DNA from: Ilyonectria destructans
Taxonomy: Eukaryota > Ascomycota > Sordariomycetes > Hypocreales > Nectriaceae
DNA: 64,000 bases
Direction of reading: 5' to 3'
Assembly (NCBI GenBank): GCA_020740775.1
Contig: JAHEWK010000005.1
Span: forward strand, 2,728,001 to 2,792,000
Below are positions 1 to 12,350 of the stretch, piece after piece. The notes beneath the pieces are model-generated. The model did not search any database and had not been told where the DNA came from. It saw nothing but the letters and a program-made list of their open reading frames with translations. The stretch's first letter is position 1; every line of letters starts with the position of its first letter. A program made the position numbers and the translations under genes.

Positions 1-297
1 TTTGTCGCAGATTTCACAATGCGACCTCGCTATTTATAGCAAGGAGTTATTTTTCGCCACTAAATCTCTGAAGCCACAGAGGCTCCCTTCGCGAGTTACC
101 TTGATCCTAGTGAACTCTAATTTACGAACCCAATCATATCGTCACTGTGAGGGTAGGATTTCCTAAAGTTGCAGCTGAAGAGGTATTACATATATCTAGA
201 CCTGGAAGGCGTCTTAAAGAAGTTACAGTTCAGAAAGCCAGCTTGTGCCTCATGTCTATTCACGATGATATTTACGCAAATATTAATACTCTTGACA

Positions 298-1297
298 TTA
301 CACCTTCTCAACCCACTCCTCCTTTCCAACACATCTCGTAATCTCGACACCATCCTATGTCTCATGTTAGCCAGCTCTTGCAACCAAACAACCAAGCATA
401 GGACAAGTTTTGGACTTACCGGAACACCCGTAGGCTCCCAGCTATTCACCAACACGCTCTGATACACCAACCCAGGATCCCCCAGAACCTCGGCGTTCAA
501 GTGTTCCTGGCCCTCCCGCTTCTCGTACTGCTTCGCCGTCCTCTCCGAAAAGCCCTCGGCCACGGCGTCACCCTCGCTCACCCCCAGTGCTGCTCGCTTC
601 TCGGTCACGCTGCTGCGCACGTAGGCCAGGTACGGCGGGTTGCCCGGCTTGATGACGTTGTCGGCCGCGAGGACGCTGCCGGGGCTGACGAGGTGCAGCT
701 GCTCGCACAGCTTCAGGTCATACAGGTAGGCTGGCTTGTAGTGGTCCAGGAACATCAGGTCGATGTTAGACAAAGCGCCCTGCTTGTGCAGGCGCCGCAG
801 AGAAGCGTCGCTGGGCCCGACGACGACCTTGACGATGTCGCTGAGGCCCGCAAGGTCGATGAGCGACGTGATGACGGCGGCGAACTCGGGGTTTCGCTCC
901 AGACTCCAGTATCGCGAGCCGCCGACTTGGCGCACGGCGGCGCCGAAGAGGATGGTTGAGTATCCAATGTAGCCTCCCAGTTCAACCTATATCCATCGTC
1001 AGTGCTAATTCACTGGGCCATGTCCCTGCAAATAATGGTACTCACCATGGTTTGGGGCTTAACCTCCTTGATCAAGTCCGTCACAATCTTACCCTTATCC
1101 TCGCCTACATTCATGAGATACTTTTTCGTCCGCGCATACTCGTCAATCGCCGCAAGGATCTTCTCGGGCGATCCGCGAAGCTCATCAATGTTGGGCTGGC
1201 TGTAGACAAAGTGAAGCAGCTCAATCTCACGGCCGTCGTCGAAGAAAACAACGTCTTCCTGCTCGACGTAAGCCTTCTGCTCATCAAAATGGGCCAT
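298..1297 (-). CDS. Catechol-type SAM-dependent O-methyltransferase
   Basis: Three exons on the minus strand (1046-1297, 420-986, 298-354) join in frame to 291 residues; both introns are short (59 and 65 nt) with GTGAGT/GTAAGT donors. The predicted protein transfers methyl from S-adenosylmethionine to a hydroxyl of a catechol-like substrate, as in the COMT family. Visible motifs are VELGGYIGYS at residues 85-94 (SAM motif I), an acidic ribose-binding Glu at 114 in SLERNPEF, FLDHYK with the putative metal ligand D165, and ADNVIKPG with D193-N194, the second metal-binding pair of COMTs. The third exon supplies the family-type C-terminal segment DGVEITRCVG, which supports the last splice. The small-molecule substrate cannot be told from sequence. 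No neighbouring biosynthetic genes are seen, so a detoxification or general catechol role is as likely as secondary metabolism. Confidence 0.92.
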
Positions 1298-3031
1298 CTT
1301 GTAACGAATATGTAAATACCCCTCTCTTCAGAGAATCAGAAAAGGAAAGAACAACGCGAATCCTGCTCCTTTATCATCGAGGACTCCCTCCCCCTCATCG
1401 TGGGGGTATCGTCATCAGTGGTAAATCCGGGAACAACTCCACATCAAACCCCACGCGCGGAGCGGCCTTCTTCCCGGCCGCGTCGTTCGGGCTGGGGGAC
1501 TCCGGAACAGCGGCGTTGCGCAAGCTTCTGCATCTAAAGTCACCTGCTTTCGCGAAACGGAGAGATCCGAGACCGCGCCTATCCGCGTTATGGTGTAACT
1601 GGCTTTTTTGTGACATTTAAGGTTCGGTTAGGACAGGGATATCGAATGCGGTCGGGCTACCTGCAGTCTGCATCTCTAATTGTAGTCTCATGTGCAAAAC
1701 AACCGTCTACCACTCATTTTGCATGTGGCAGTCCCAAAGTTCAGGCCACCGCGAATACGGTTTGGGACAGCGCCGATGACGTCAAGGAAAGGTTGCTAGC
1801 TAGATACAAGTAATGCAGACCGAGCATCATCAATAAATAGCATGACGCAGAATTCATCAGTCAAACAAGTGGATGCAGTCAACGCCTGAGAACAACACTC
1901 CTCTAACCTCAATCACTGCACACCAACGTTTTGCAACAAGCTCAGATTATGGCGCCTATCCCGCAACCTCCCTCCCGATGCCCTGCCTGAAAATCACACT
2001 CGCAAGATTACCCTCGCCATGTGCTACCCACGAATACCTAGCCCCCTCAATGACCATCTGAAAGCGCAAGACACCTTTCCCTGGCCGAGCAACCCATAGA
2101 AACCAACCCCTTAAACCGAGCCTGTTCCAAACCGATCCCAAACTATATCAACGAAAGACAAGAAGGAAATTTAACGCATATGGAAAGAACCCCCAGAAAA
2201 TCCACCCCCAAACCCCGGTTGATGCCTTTTTTTTTGGTTATGTCGTTTTCGCCGTATATAAACGCATGTCGTGTTTTCTTTTCTTGGAGTTGAGGATTGA
2301 CCAATCGTCCGTATATCCCTTCTCATGACGTGCCCTCCTTCACGCGTGCCATCAAAACAAACACCGTTGCGGAAGACTCCGAACACGCCGCTCCGTGTAT
2401 GCTTGCATAATGTTGCAGTCGATTCGTAGATTTGCCTTTCGGAAGCAGTGTTAAACGCCTCCATGTTCACTCCGTTCAGGGTATTCGTTGTTGGCCAGTG
2501 GGACGTTGCCGATCCCATGAAGATGACGAGCGCCGTAGGCACCATGCCTCCCAAATTTTCGTCCCAAGTTATCCCAAAAGCGTCCGTCCCATCCCTAAAC
2601 AAGACCGCAATCCTCTGAATTCTCCGTTCCGTTGCTGACGCATGCAGAAATCGACACCCCCTAACTGTGAGGACGCCGCGATGTGATGCAACTCCTCATC
2701 AACCATTCCAAACCAGCAACCAAACCAAAAACAAAATTTCAACTCCTTTGCGGATGCCTGTCCTTCCATTCCATTTCCCCGAATCAGACCTGCCAGCTCC
2801 AACCGGATCCGCGTAGTGATATAGATGCTTTCTTCCTTCCTTCGCCCAGAAATGCCATTCAGTCTTGCCCGTAGTGAGTAAGAGCGAAGAGCGCCAACAC
2901 CTAGTTTCCGCCCAAACCAGACCATTTGACCGTGTAAACACTAATGGATCCCTTCCTCCAGCGCCCGTTCCCATGCAATTCACGACACCTCCGTCCCAGT
3001 GTTCCACCCGGGCTTTGAGCGTTCAAGCTCC
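1298..3031. other. Intergenic region between O-methyltransferase start and next gene's stop
   Basis: About 1.7 kb holding the upstream region of the O-methyltransferase and the 3' side of the 3032-4657 gene. Short open frames occur on both strands but none has a recognisable domain, codon bias or splice structure. A perfect palindromic TGACGTCA lies at 1778-1785. Nothing else was recognised. Confidence 0.5.
1778..1785. promoter_or_regulatory. CRE-like bZIP site TGACGTCA
   Basis: A perfect 8-bp palindromic CRE sits about 480 bp upstream of the O-methyltransferase start codon. ATF/CREB-type bZIP factors bind this sequence in fungi. Function here is inferred from the motif only; an 8-mer can arise by chance in a window this size. 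Confidence 0.3.
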
Positions 3032-4657
3032 TTAACCCCAAACGCTAGCGGGGGCACCGAGGCCAGAGGACTGACCCCAGACGCCGTTGCCGCGGCCCCA
3101 ACCACCGGGAGAGGCAAGAGGGGTGGTTGAGCGCTTTGAGGAGGCGGTCGTCGCGGGAGTGCCTGAAGGACGGGTTCCAATGGGGGCAACAGTATTGCCG
3201 GACTGGCCGGGCTTCGACCCAGGGGCGAGATCCCGGGGAGGAGATCCGCCAGTTGGGCTGGACGTGCTGGTACGGCTCTGGTGTCCAACAGCGTTGTCGA
3301 AGACCTTGTTGGTCGGGCCCGAGGCCTGAGGGCTAGTCGTGCTCTGGGGACGAGAGGTAGGCTCAGCAAGAGGTGCATTGCCTTCGCTAGCAGAGCCGGG
3401 AGTACCAGCCTCGGCGGGAGGAGCACGACCGATGCTATCGAAGGTCATAGGGGAGTGACCGCGGATGCTGGAGGGGCCGCTGGTGACGGGAGCACCAGGG
3501 CGAACAGCACCGGTCTCATCGACATAGCCGGACTTCTCGGCGAACGGACCTTCACCGTAGAGAGCGCTTCGCTGGCGGGCAATTAGCTCCCTGGTCTCCT
3601 CCTCAGACATGTGCTTGTTTCCGATGGAAATCTCAGTGACAGCTACGTAGAAAATCTGTTAGCCCAAGTTCAACGGAAACAGAATGGATTACAGTTGTGC
3701 TGTTCAAAAGAAACGGTTTGAAAAGGAAAAAAAACATGAGCGGCGTCCATCGACTTCTTGAGCCGCCCATGGCCAGAATTTTCTATTTGTGATCTTTTTG
3801 CGATAGTAGGAAGTGCTATACAGTAGAGGGAGGCCTACTTCGCTGATATTGCTGCTCCGTGTGCAGGTTTCGAAGCTCTCGCTCCCGCTGAGCTGCCATC
3901 CTTCTCTTCGCCTGCATGACCTGCTCCGCCTCGTTGGAGCCTCGCGAGGGCTGGTGGCGTTGGTTGGCGTAGAAGTTCTGAAGGTTGGGACCCTGAGGAC
4001 CGCGGGCATCGTCAAAGTTGTTCACCGAATGGGAGCGGGGACCAGAGCCGTGAGGTGTTCGTCCGTCTACGAAAAAGTTGAGGGTTAATCGTGGCGCTCA
4101 TAACGCCCGCCAGTCCCAGTCTCCTCACCAAGACCTGGGGGGAAACCTGGCAGGACTGTTGGGAATAAACCATAGAACTTACGTCGGCCACCCATTCCAT
4201 AGCCCTTGCCTGATTTTTGCAAGTTCTCGTAAGCTCGATCAACCTCTGTTGAGCAGTCATTCGTCAGCATTTATTGCGCCTTCAAACGGTGTCACCTGTA
4301 GCCATCTTCGCCACAGTCCGCTCTATTGACTCGATGGGAGCATCGTTCCAGTCCGGCAAACAGCGGGATAGGGTTTTAATAGTCGCAGGTGATGGATTTG
4401 AGCACATACCGTCGAACTGATAGGAAAAGGCGTAGTCATCCTGGGGCTGGGGGCCGCTGGCACCTGTTGAGGATACTGAATTAGTTGAGGAATCTCGGCC
4501 GGGTCAGTTATTTAGGGCAAAGCGTACCAGCACGGACAGGAGTGGTCGAGCCGCTCTGATGCTGATGGTCCCAGTTGTTGCTGGTGTTGTTGCTTTGGTT
4601 GTTGCTCGGGGTGGACGAAGCCGACCACTGGGCTTGGGGGTTGTCGTAGTAGGACAT
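3032..4657 (-). CDS. Low-complexity conserved-type fungal protein, function unknown
   Basis: Exons on the minus strand: 4528-4657, 4410-4463, an optional 4296-4322, 4183-4245, 3839-4066 and 3032-3642. They give 370 residues with the 27-nt exon or 361 without it; both versions stay in frame. The start MSYYDNPQAQ is the first ATG of the open frame. The N-terminus is rich in Asn, Ser and Gln. The centre has a highly charged, probably helical stretch (around NEAEQVMQAKRRMAAQRERE), and the second half (from MSEEETRELIARQRSALYGE) turns into Ser/Pro/Thr/Gly-rich disorder ending in GAPASVWG. No enzymatic motif, signal peptide or membrane segment is seen. The pattern resembles uncharacterised fungal proteins, but I cannot name it. 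The donor after exon 5 (GTAGGC) is weak, so that junction is the least secure. A very long non-coding region lies upstream. Confidence 0.75.
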
Positions 4658-5781
4658 GTTGTCTTGTGGGATTCCGATACCGAGTGGAAGAAATCGGGAG
4701 GATGCAGCACGTAGCCGACTTTTGAAATTACTGAAATCTGGCGTCGAAGGAAATCTATCGAGGACGGGGTCGGATTAGCTTGAGGAAACGCGACGAGTCG
4801 GGCAGCGACAGGATGCGACAGTCGGGAAGCAGCGTGATGCGACGAGGGGGTTCGAGGGAGATGGTGGAAAATTGCCGCCTAGGGCCGACATCAAGATGCG
4901 ATGCGTCGACCATCTGAGACAAGATCCATCGAGAACCACCAAAAACCCTCCGAGCCGCCGTCGCAACACGTTGACTAATCGCTCGATTCCTTGCACGCCT
5001 GCACCACAGTATCGACTCACCCTGGTTGGAGGAGTACTTCGTCGTCGACCGTTGCGGTGTCGTTTCGGTAGAGCGCAAGGGATATGCCACGGGCCGCGCG
5101 AGTCGGGAAATGGCACACGCGAGGGTCTCGGGAGTGCGGAGAGGGCGGGCTTAGAGCGCGGGATCACAAAAATCAACCACGAACCGGGAGTTGCAGTCGA
5201 TGCGCGGGCCGCTTTTTGACAGACAAGAGGTCTGGGGAGAGAGGGAGACGGAGGCGGGAGGAGGGAGGAGAGGGAAAGAAAAGAGAGAGAGAGAGGCGAA
5301 GTTGAGGAAGGTTGAATAGGTGTGATGGGGGAAAAAAATTCCAGGTGGGAAAGGAGAGAGGGAGAAGGAGCAGCCCAGTCAATCCATCAATCAAAGTGGA
5401 AGTCACGTCGTGGGGACGGGACCACTTTCAACGTGCAGGTGGGCGCCAGCCGGCAACTTGGTCGTCGAGTACAGGTGGCAGTGGCAGGTGCGGTGCGGTG
5501 CAGTGCGATGGACAGCCCGCCGCCCAGTTAAGGTACCTGGGCTGATGTACTCTGTCTGTTCTAGGCAGGTCGGTACCTCGCCCCGGAAGCCGTTTCTTAG
5601 GCGGGTGCAACGCACTCTTAGTGGGTGTGAATCGCTGTAGATGGACCCGAATGGGGGGGACACCGCGCCCGGGCCGGGTCGAGGGAGGTACCCGACCCAA
5701 CGGTACCTTCTTCCTCACAAGGCAAGCGACGCCGTACAAAGTACTGGCCTACCACCTTGCCTGACTCCCGTAGTCGGGCCC

Positions 5782-5810
5782 CGTTCCTCCCTCGTTCCTC
5801 CCTCGTTCCT
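5782..5810. repeat. Short tandem repeat, 11-bp unit CGTTCCTCCCT
   Basis: About 2.6 copies of an 11-bp pyrimidine-rich unit stand head to tail in the gene-poor region. No coding or structural role is evident. Confidence 0.8.
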
Positions 5811-8755
5811 CAGGTGGTGCGGTACCCAAGGTGCGGTAGGCACTTTGTACGGGTTATTACTCTGCCTTATGTAAGGTATACGACGGAGAGATGAGATGAG
5901 ATGAGACCTGGGGGATAGGCAGGCACGATGGCACTAGAGGCACCTTTCCCTCCCGGTGATGCCCTAGCAAGAGTCAACTGTCTCTCCTGCGTGCACCGCA
6001 CCTGTCTCTCAGTCCCATCACATCGTCAAGGCTGTACAGGTACAAGTCGCGCATCGAATTCCACCGAACAAACGACAATTTATTCTGACCCCCCTCAAAA
6101 CCCTGGCCCACTCGCTGTCCGTCGAGCACAGGCGCCCCATTTGATTTGATAACCGGGCTAATGACGGACACTGAAATGACGATGTGTGGGGGGTGTCGCG
6201 TCTTCTTAGGCATTGGGCCAGGGTTGCCAGCGGACGGGTGGGTTGCCAGTGCAGCTCGGGCCTGGGAACACTGTGCGAATACATCGACACTGACACGAGA
6301 CGCATTCTGTCTTTTCCAGCTGCAAACCAGCGAGCAACGGCGCCCAACATGCAGCACAGCAACACCGTGAGCAGGAAACAAACCACCACGACGTTGCCCA
6401 CGGCTGGCAGAGACATGTACGGCTGCGCCAATGCATCGCCGCATCGGGGCTTCTGCCTTCCCCTCCTAGGCCAACTCTGGGCCTGGCCCTCAGGTACCAC
6501 GCCTCCATGTCCCATCGAATCCAGCCCAATCCGAGACTCGCATGTCACCGACTCGCCCCGGATGGGGTCCTGGGGTCGCTTCGGCCGAAGCCCGTCGTCC
6601 CGTCCCAGCTCGCGCCATCCGTTTAGCGCCTTCGAGGCCTGCAACGCCTGTGAGATGCCCTGTGAACCCCTTGATTGCCCCTAGAGTGCACCCTGGATGC
6701 CCGGATCTCCGCCTGCTCAGCGCTTGGCCCCAGTGGCAACAACGCCCAGATGCACCCGCCAAAGCCTTCCAGGCTGTCCAGGACCCCGAACGCCCTGGCA
6801 CGACAAGCACGGCCCCCCGCCAAACCGTTCCATCCAGCCTGATTGTCTTGCCACCAGCAAACCCAACGGCAAAACATCTCGCATTAAGCATCGTCAGCGG
6901 GCTTCGATCTTCGTTCTATGACGCCTTGTTTGGAAGTCCAACCAACCACGAAATGAGACAATCGCCTTGACTCAACGGCATCCACAAGCGAAGAAATCCA
7001 CAAGAGCACATGATCGCCACTGCGAAAAGACACGTCCAGCGGTCAAGTTTGTCTCTAGGTACCTCGACGGCGCCAACTTGGGACTCAAGTTGGCCGTTAA
7101 CACTGTCTAGATGCACTCGGACGTCATGTCCCACTCTTTCTTCTCTCATCACCGTCTCTCCCTCACTCACTCCTCCTCGTTCACTGCAACATCGCCCGTT
7201 GTTACCAAACTCCAACTCATCTTGATGCTGTGGGGTCCCAAATTTCAGCATTCGCTGTTGTCGCTTCCTAGCGGCCCCCTTTTTCCCGGCACTGCGGGTT
7301 TGATTGTGCGTCTACTAGGGTGCTCCATGATGTGGGCTAGGCTGATTCTCTTCATCGGATCCCGTCCCGCCAGGTCTCGTCTCGTCTCGTCTCTTTTCTC
7401 GAATCCCGAATCCTCTCAGGTAGCCGCCTCTCTCGATGCCGAGCTCCCATGTCTCATCGCCATGTAGCTGATCTCTACAGCCTCCATCACCATGTTGGGG
7501 ATGAGCCTAGCTCGCTGGCCAGTCGCAGTCCCTCAGCTCATGAAAGTGCTAGCTCCGGCTCCAGCTCGTCCTCGGCTATCCTACAGCCACGAACACTATG
7601 GCCATACCGACCAGTCCCTATGCCCACTAGCTCTGGGCTCGTGAAGCTCCTCTAAATTGTCCAGTCGCATCGCAATACGACCCTGGGGCGTTCTCATAGA
7701 TGATTCCATTTAACATTAAGACGTTCGTGATGGAGGCTCTCCATGCAATACGATGGGATAAGACGTGTCCAAGCAAGGGTTCTGTCTACCCATCATCCGG
7801 ATATGCACTAACTTACAGCCCATCCTTGCTGGGGGCCACTCCCTGCAGCTAGGACCGTCCTATCTCCCCCACACGACAGTGGCGTGCAACAACTCGCACC
7901 CAAGGCGATGGATTCCCTTCGGAGTGGTATATTACACCGAAAAAGACGTCTCCATCTCATCTCGGTCGCTGCTTCTGTAGAAGCAAGACGGGCCGGCCGT
8001 TGCAGCTCCATAAGAGTCTGGCAAGGCTGTCGTTGCAAGATGGATCTTACCAGCACGGAGGCCGAATCTCGACCACAGGATGCCCCCAGCTGGAAACGGC
8101 ATTATCGTCGTCATCCATTGCTCTCTCGTCTCTCCAGTCTTACTCCGTGACAAGTACTTCGTACTGGTAAGAAACTCGGGACAGTGACTTCCCAGCTATC
8201 ACACCTCAACGTCACACCCTGAGCGTCTGGTCATCAAACGTTGCCGGTTTGGGCCAGGATGGTTCGATGCTCGGCCATCCCCTACTGCCGGGGATCCTAA
8301 GCCTGTCAGGTTAACCCTCAGCCATGATGCCAGTCTGCGGAACAGATCAATCCCGGAAATCGTGAACCGTCCATCTTTGGCATCTTACCCCTTTGGACAT
8401 TTTGTGGATGGATCGTGGCTATCACATAGCGCCTGCTGCAGCATTTATCTTCAGCAACCCGTTACGCAAGCCATCCCGCAGACGTTGTCTACACACAGTG
8501 CCAAAGCCTGCAGGGTGCCACCCTTTTTCCTCCGAGGCGCCAGAAGCGGCGTCTAAAAATCCGCTGCCAACATTATCACACCCGAGACTTCCCCGACATG
8601 CCCAGAAGTCTTCTCAGGGTGCGGCTCCATTTGTGCCACAGCTGGCCATCACCACCTGAAACCGCCTGCAGAGCTGTCAACTCGGGTCTCCGTGGCATTG
8701 TTGTCTCACCATTCTACCCTCCGCCCTTCCAAGCTGTCAAGCTATCGGACCACAT

Positions 8756-8773
8756 TTACTTCGTACAAAGTAA
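8756..8773. repeat. Near-palindromic TTACTTCGTACAAAGTAA element
   Basis: An 18-bp imperfect palindrome centred on GTAC. Its half-site recurs nearby, as GTACAAAGTAC at 5734-5744, ACTTTGTAC at 5842-5850 and AAGTACTTCGTAC at 8152-8164. All copies are intergenic. This looks like a small dispersed sequence family; its origin is unknown. Confidence 0.6.
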
Positions 8774-9122
8774 TCAGATCGGGGGGACGCGCCTCCAAGA
8801 TCCCTCATTCCGTCCCATGAACGCCATGCATTTAGGGTGAGCACGTGGTGGGACGGACTGCTTCACACGACCCCGAGCTACTACAAGTAACCTTCTGTGA
8901 GCCGAGATCGCAATGTCCACTTTAGGTGGTCGCGGCGTCTGGTGCCATACTTGGCCTTAACAGGTCCTGTCCTCCTTCAAATGCTGACCAAGTCCCGAGC
9001 TAACAGTCCAGATGACAGGGATATCAATGGATGGGGGGCGGGTGGTGGAGAGACGGGCCCGCCGAAGGACCCCCGTCCCCCCCACACCTCGAGTGACCCT
9101 AGGGACTTGCTTCTTCGGCCTT

Positions 9123-9153
9123 GCTTCGACAGTGCTTCGACAGTGCTTCGACC
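9123..9153. repeat. Short tandem repeat, 11-bp unit GCTTCGACAGT
   Basis: Nearly three head-to-tail copies of an 11-bp unit in non-coding DNA, about 100 bp before a C13 homopolymer at 9250-9262. Confidence 0.8.
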
Positions 9154-9249
9154 CTCGTCTCCATGAAGACTGATGCCATAGAATGAGAGCCTCACCGAGA
9201 CTGCTCACATCTGAGTTGGATTCCATTCTCTCAAAGTCCGTGTGCCTAA

Positions 9250-9262
9250 CCCCCCCCCCCCC
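9250..9262. repeat. Poly-C homopolymer (13 C)
   Basis: An uninterrupted run of 13 cytosines in intergenic DNA. Its exact length is prone to sequencing error. Confidence 0.8.
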
Positions 9263-10899
9263 GATCAGTGTCCAGCTGGGGTAAGTATGGCAACACATAT
9301 CAAGTCACGGAGCAGCGGAGTAAGTCATGGAGAAACCACCGCCCCCAGTTTCGTGGAGAGCTGAAGGTACTGTATCTACACCCGATGCTATCAAAGTACC
9401 GGACTCCAGGCATCCGAGCGAGTTTACCCGGCCGATAGTCCACAACGTGACGTGACTTCTGGACGCCCCTTGGCCACGTCAACTCCCTCTCCACGTATCA
9501 ATACTGTCAATATTGAAACTCAAAGGCCCGGCTAATCTACACCCCGGATTTCCCAAATGCCATCGTCATTGGCCTAGCTTGCACGCATACCTATCTCGTC
9601 ACCACCATGAATATTGGTACCGAGGGCGTTTTGGCACGTTTCGTTTCTGATTTGCTGGTTCCAGTTCCTTTTATTCACTCCCCTGGCCTTGCGACCCGCC
9701 ACTCTTAGCACTGTCCGGTGGGCAATAATACGGACATGGGGCCGGCGTATCGCCTAGCTTAGTCCCCAGATTGTGGGCGATGGTGATAAATCCTGCATGA
9801 GCGTGCTGTGTTCTTCGTCACGGGCCTTTTTCCAGTTCTCAAAGAGTGCGTCGATGATAGGCAGGCATGGGGATTGTGGCAATGCTTGCCACTGTGTAAC
9901 TCAGATGACTACTCGACTGGATGCCTAAACCATTGCAGCGTACATGACCACGTTGGGTGGCTTGTACGTCACTTACCGCTCAGGATAAACGGGCTATGCT
10001 AGTCACGTTGTTTCTCAAGTCGCTTTCCTCCAAAAGCGGTTATGTTTTAATGTATTTTCTTGGTCGCAGTGCTAGTCCACGTCCAAGTTCGTTTGCTTTT
10101 ACTACAACTCTAAGTGCAAGCTTTGTTCCGCTCATGTGATAGCTCCTCATCCGCAGTCAGCCGTAGTCCGCCACAACCTGATCGGAAACACGAAATTGAT
10201 TGGGCGAGATGCGCAACAAGTTCCTCGTTCTTGATTAATCGCTCAGCTCAGCCTCGAATCCAGGACGAATCAGGCTCTTCACCATCGATTTCTTCATCAT
10301 TTCCACTTGTCACATCTCGTTAAATTCACCTCGCCGTAGTTTGTCAATGCCATAATAAGTGGATTCCACAGCGTTTCCCGATATTGGCAACGAGCCGCCA
10401 GTGCGATAACATCAACGACCTACGAGGCTCAGTTCCACAGTCAACTTGCAGGAGCAATGTTCTCGCTCGCGCAACCGCACATCCGTCTCCGTTACATTTT
10501 CACATGCTACTTAAACCCAAGCTGATCATGTCGACGACAAAACAGTACACTCTGTTGGCGGAGCCTGAGAGACGCACAACCTCACTAGCTGATGTGTCTG
10601 GAGACAAAATGACGGAGCAGCTTCTGGAACTGTAGGCTTCCTTCCGTGATCGAATCGTGACAAACCTTCGTACAGTGGTTGCTAACATAACTCGATGCCC
10701 TCTTGACCAGTAGGGTGAAGGTGAAGCTTCTCCAACAGATAGGTTCAGAGGGAAGAAGGTTTCGAGTTATCATCTTTGGCGCCGAACAAACAGAACCTGA
10801 CCAGTCATAGTAGCAATGAATTGTATATCGTAGTCTAGTTCCCATGATCTATGCTGTTCGTAAGTTTTAGGCACATCCTAGTATTCTAACAAGCCGTTA

Positions 10900-12350
10900 A
10901 TGGCTTTAGGGTATGGCCTTCCTCCCCCCAACATGACACCATCGTTAGCTTTTCCATCGCCGGTCGTAAGCATCCTCTCGTCGAATGAGCAGGCCTTCAA
11001 CTTTGAGTTCCCGTGAAGATTGATAGCAGGCTCGCCAATAATATTAACGCAGAAGTTGATGCTGATGAATCTCCTCAACCACCCTCGTTACGCCTATCAG
11101 ACGCCTCAGGGACACGGCTCTCGAGGAATGGGCCACCCAGTCGCTTTATCAATATCTCTAGCAGAGTTTCAACTTATACAGACTCCCGCACCAGCACCGT
11201 GGGCTTATTATACCCGGTCGAGGCTAGTATTGTTTACTCAAAATCTTCCAAGATAGCAAACGCTCGATCGTGACTATTCAAGTCGACGACAATACACTGG
11301 TAAACCCAGGCCTCTATGACTATCGGATCAGGCCATCAAGATTACTACATGGCCAACGAAGAAGACGTATTTATCAGATTACCCGCTACATTCCAAGAAC
11401 TGAGGAGGGGTGGGATCAATCCATTCCTTGAACCAAGAACAATGCACCACGTCGAATTCACATTTCTCGGCATCCTTCTTTCTGTTGATATTTGCAACAT
11501 TCCCTAATTCCAACTGCTCTATTTAGAAAGGTCAAATGAGTGCGTCAGTAGCTATACAACCAAGTCCATTCCATTCAAGGGGGTCCTTGAGAAAGAGTAC
11601 GCCCTGAACGGTTGCTCGCCTGCTCTTATAAACGTTCTTATCCCATCTCATCTCTTCATGCATGTATTTCTGAGCCCTGGAGACTACCTGGGATCATTGG
11701 CGGTAGATTATCCCTCAGAGGCTCCGCAGCAAGATCTCAGAGAAAGCTGTGTGCCCAGTGTCTTCAATCCACCCATCATTGATTAGGGTTTCCGCATCAT
11801 CGAAAAGGTCACCTGGCTATCGACGACATGGTGTGTTACCGGTATTGTTCTGATAACTGCAGTACCCATCATTTCTTAGTCTATCGCCAAATTGATGTTC
11901 AAGGTGGGACAGGTATTGGGCATACTAGCAGTCTTGAAATCTATCATTGTGCTTGGAGCTCTTCGTGACTGGTTTTCAATCAACCCCCCACGATGTCGTG
12001 CGAGTGTTAGGATACAAGAAAGACGCGATGTCAAGGCAATTCTAACACATGAGCACCGTTTTCTCATAGTTGAAGACCTCGAGGCCGAAAATATAAATCC
12101 AGAATTTCCAATAGGATTCGCGATCTACATAGAGTAGAAACTTCATATCAAGTCGCGAAAACACGCGGACCTTGCTAGTTTAAGGATTTGGAGTGGCATG
12201 TGCTGTTCATGGAAGTGTGTACAAGACCAAGCTCGAAGAAGTCAGATTAATAAATCAAGTCGGATGTCCATGGACTGTTCTATAGGTCCCAGGCTTTCCA
12301 ACTTAGTATATAAATGTCAAGATTGCCCAGAGTAGGGTCTCAACCACTTG
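10900..12350 (+). pseudogene. Possible decayed coding sequence, identity unknown
   Basis: Plus-strand translation gives coding-like pieces separated by stops and frame changes. Examples are 11020-11256 (containing HPRYAYQTPQGHGSRGMGHP), 11316-11507 (containing FIRLPATFQELRRGGINPFL) and 11892-12137 (containing LTHEHRFLIVEDLEAENINP). They run in the same direction and roughly in tandem, as in a gene that has lost its reading frame. I cannot match them to a family. An alternative is chance open frames in moderately A/T-rich DNA, so this is only a tentative call. Confidence 0.25.

Noticed and set aside
5974..6970. Several overlapping open frames of 110-210 codons on both strands
   Set aside because: They overlap in many registers in G/C-rich DNA and give Arg/Pro/Ala-rich translations without family resemblance; not evidence of a gene.
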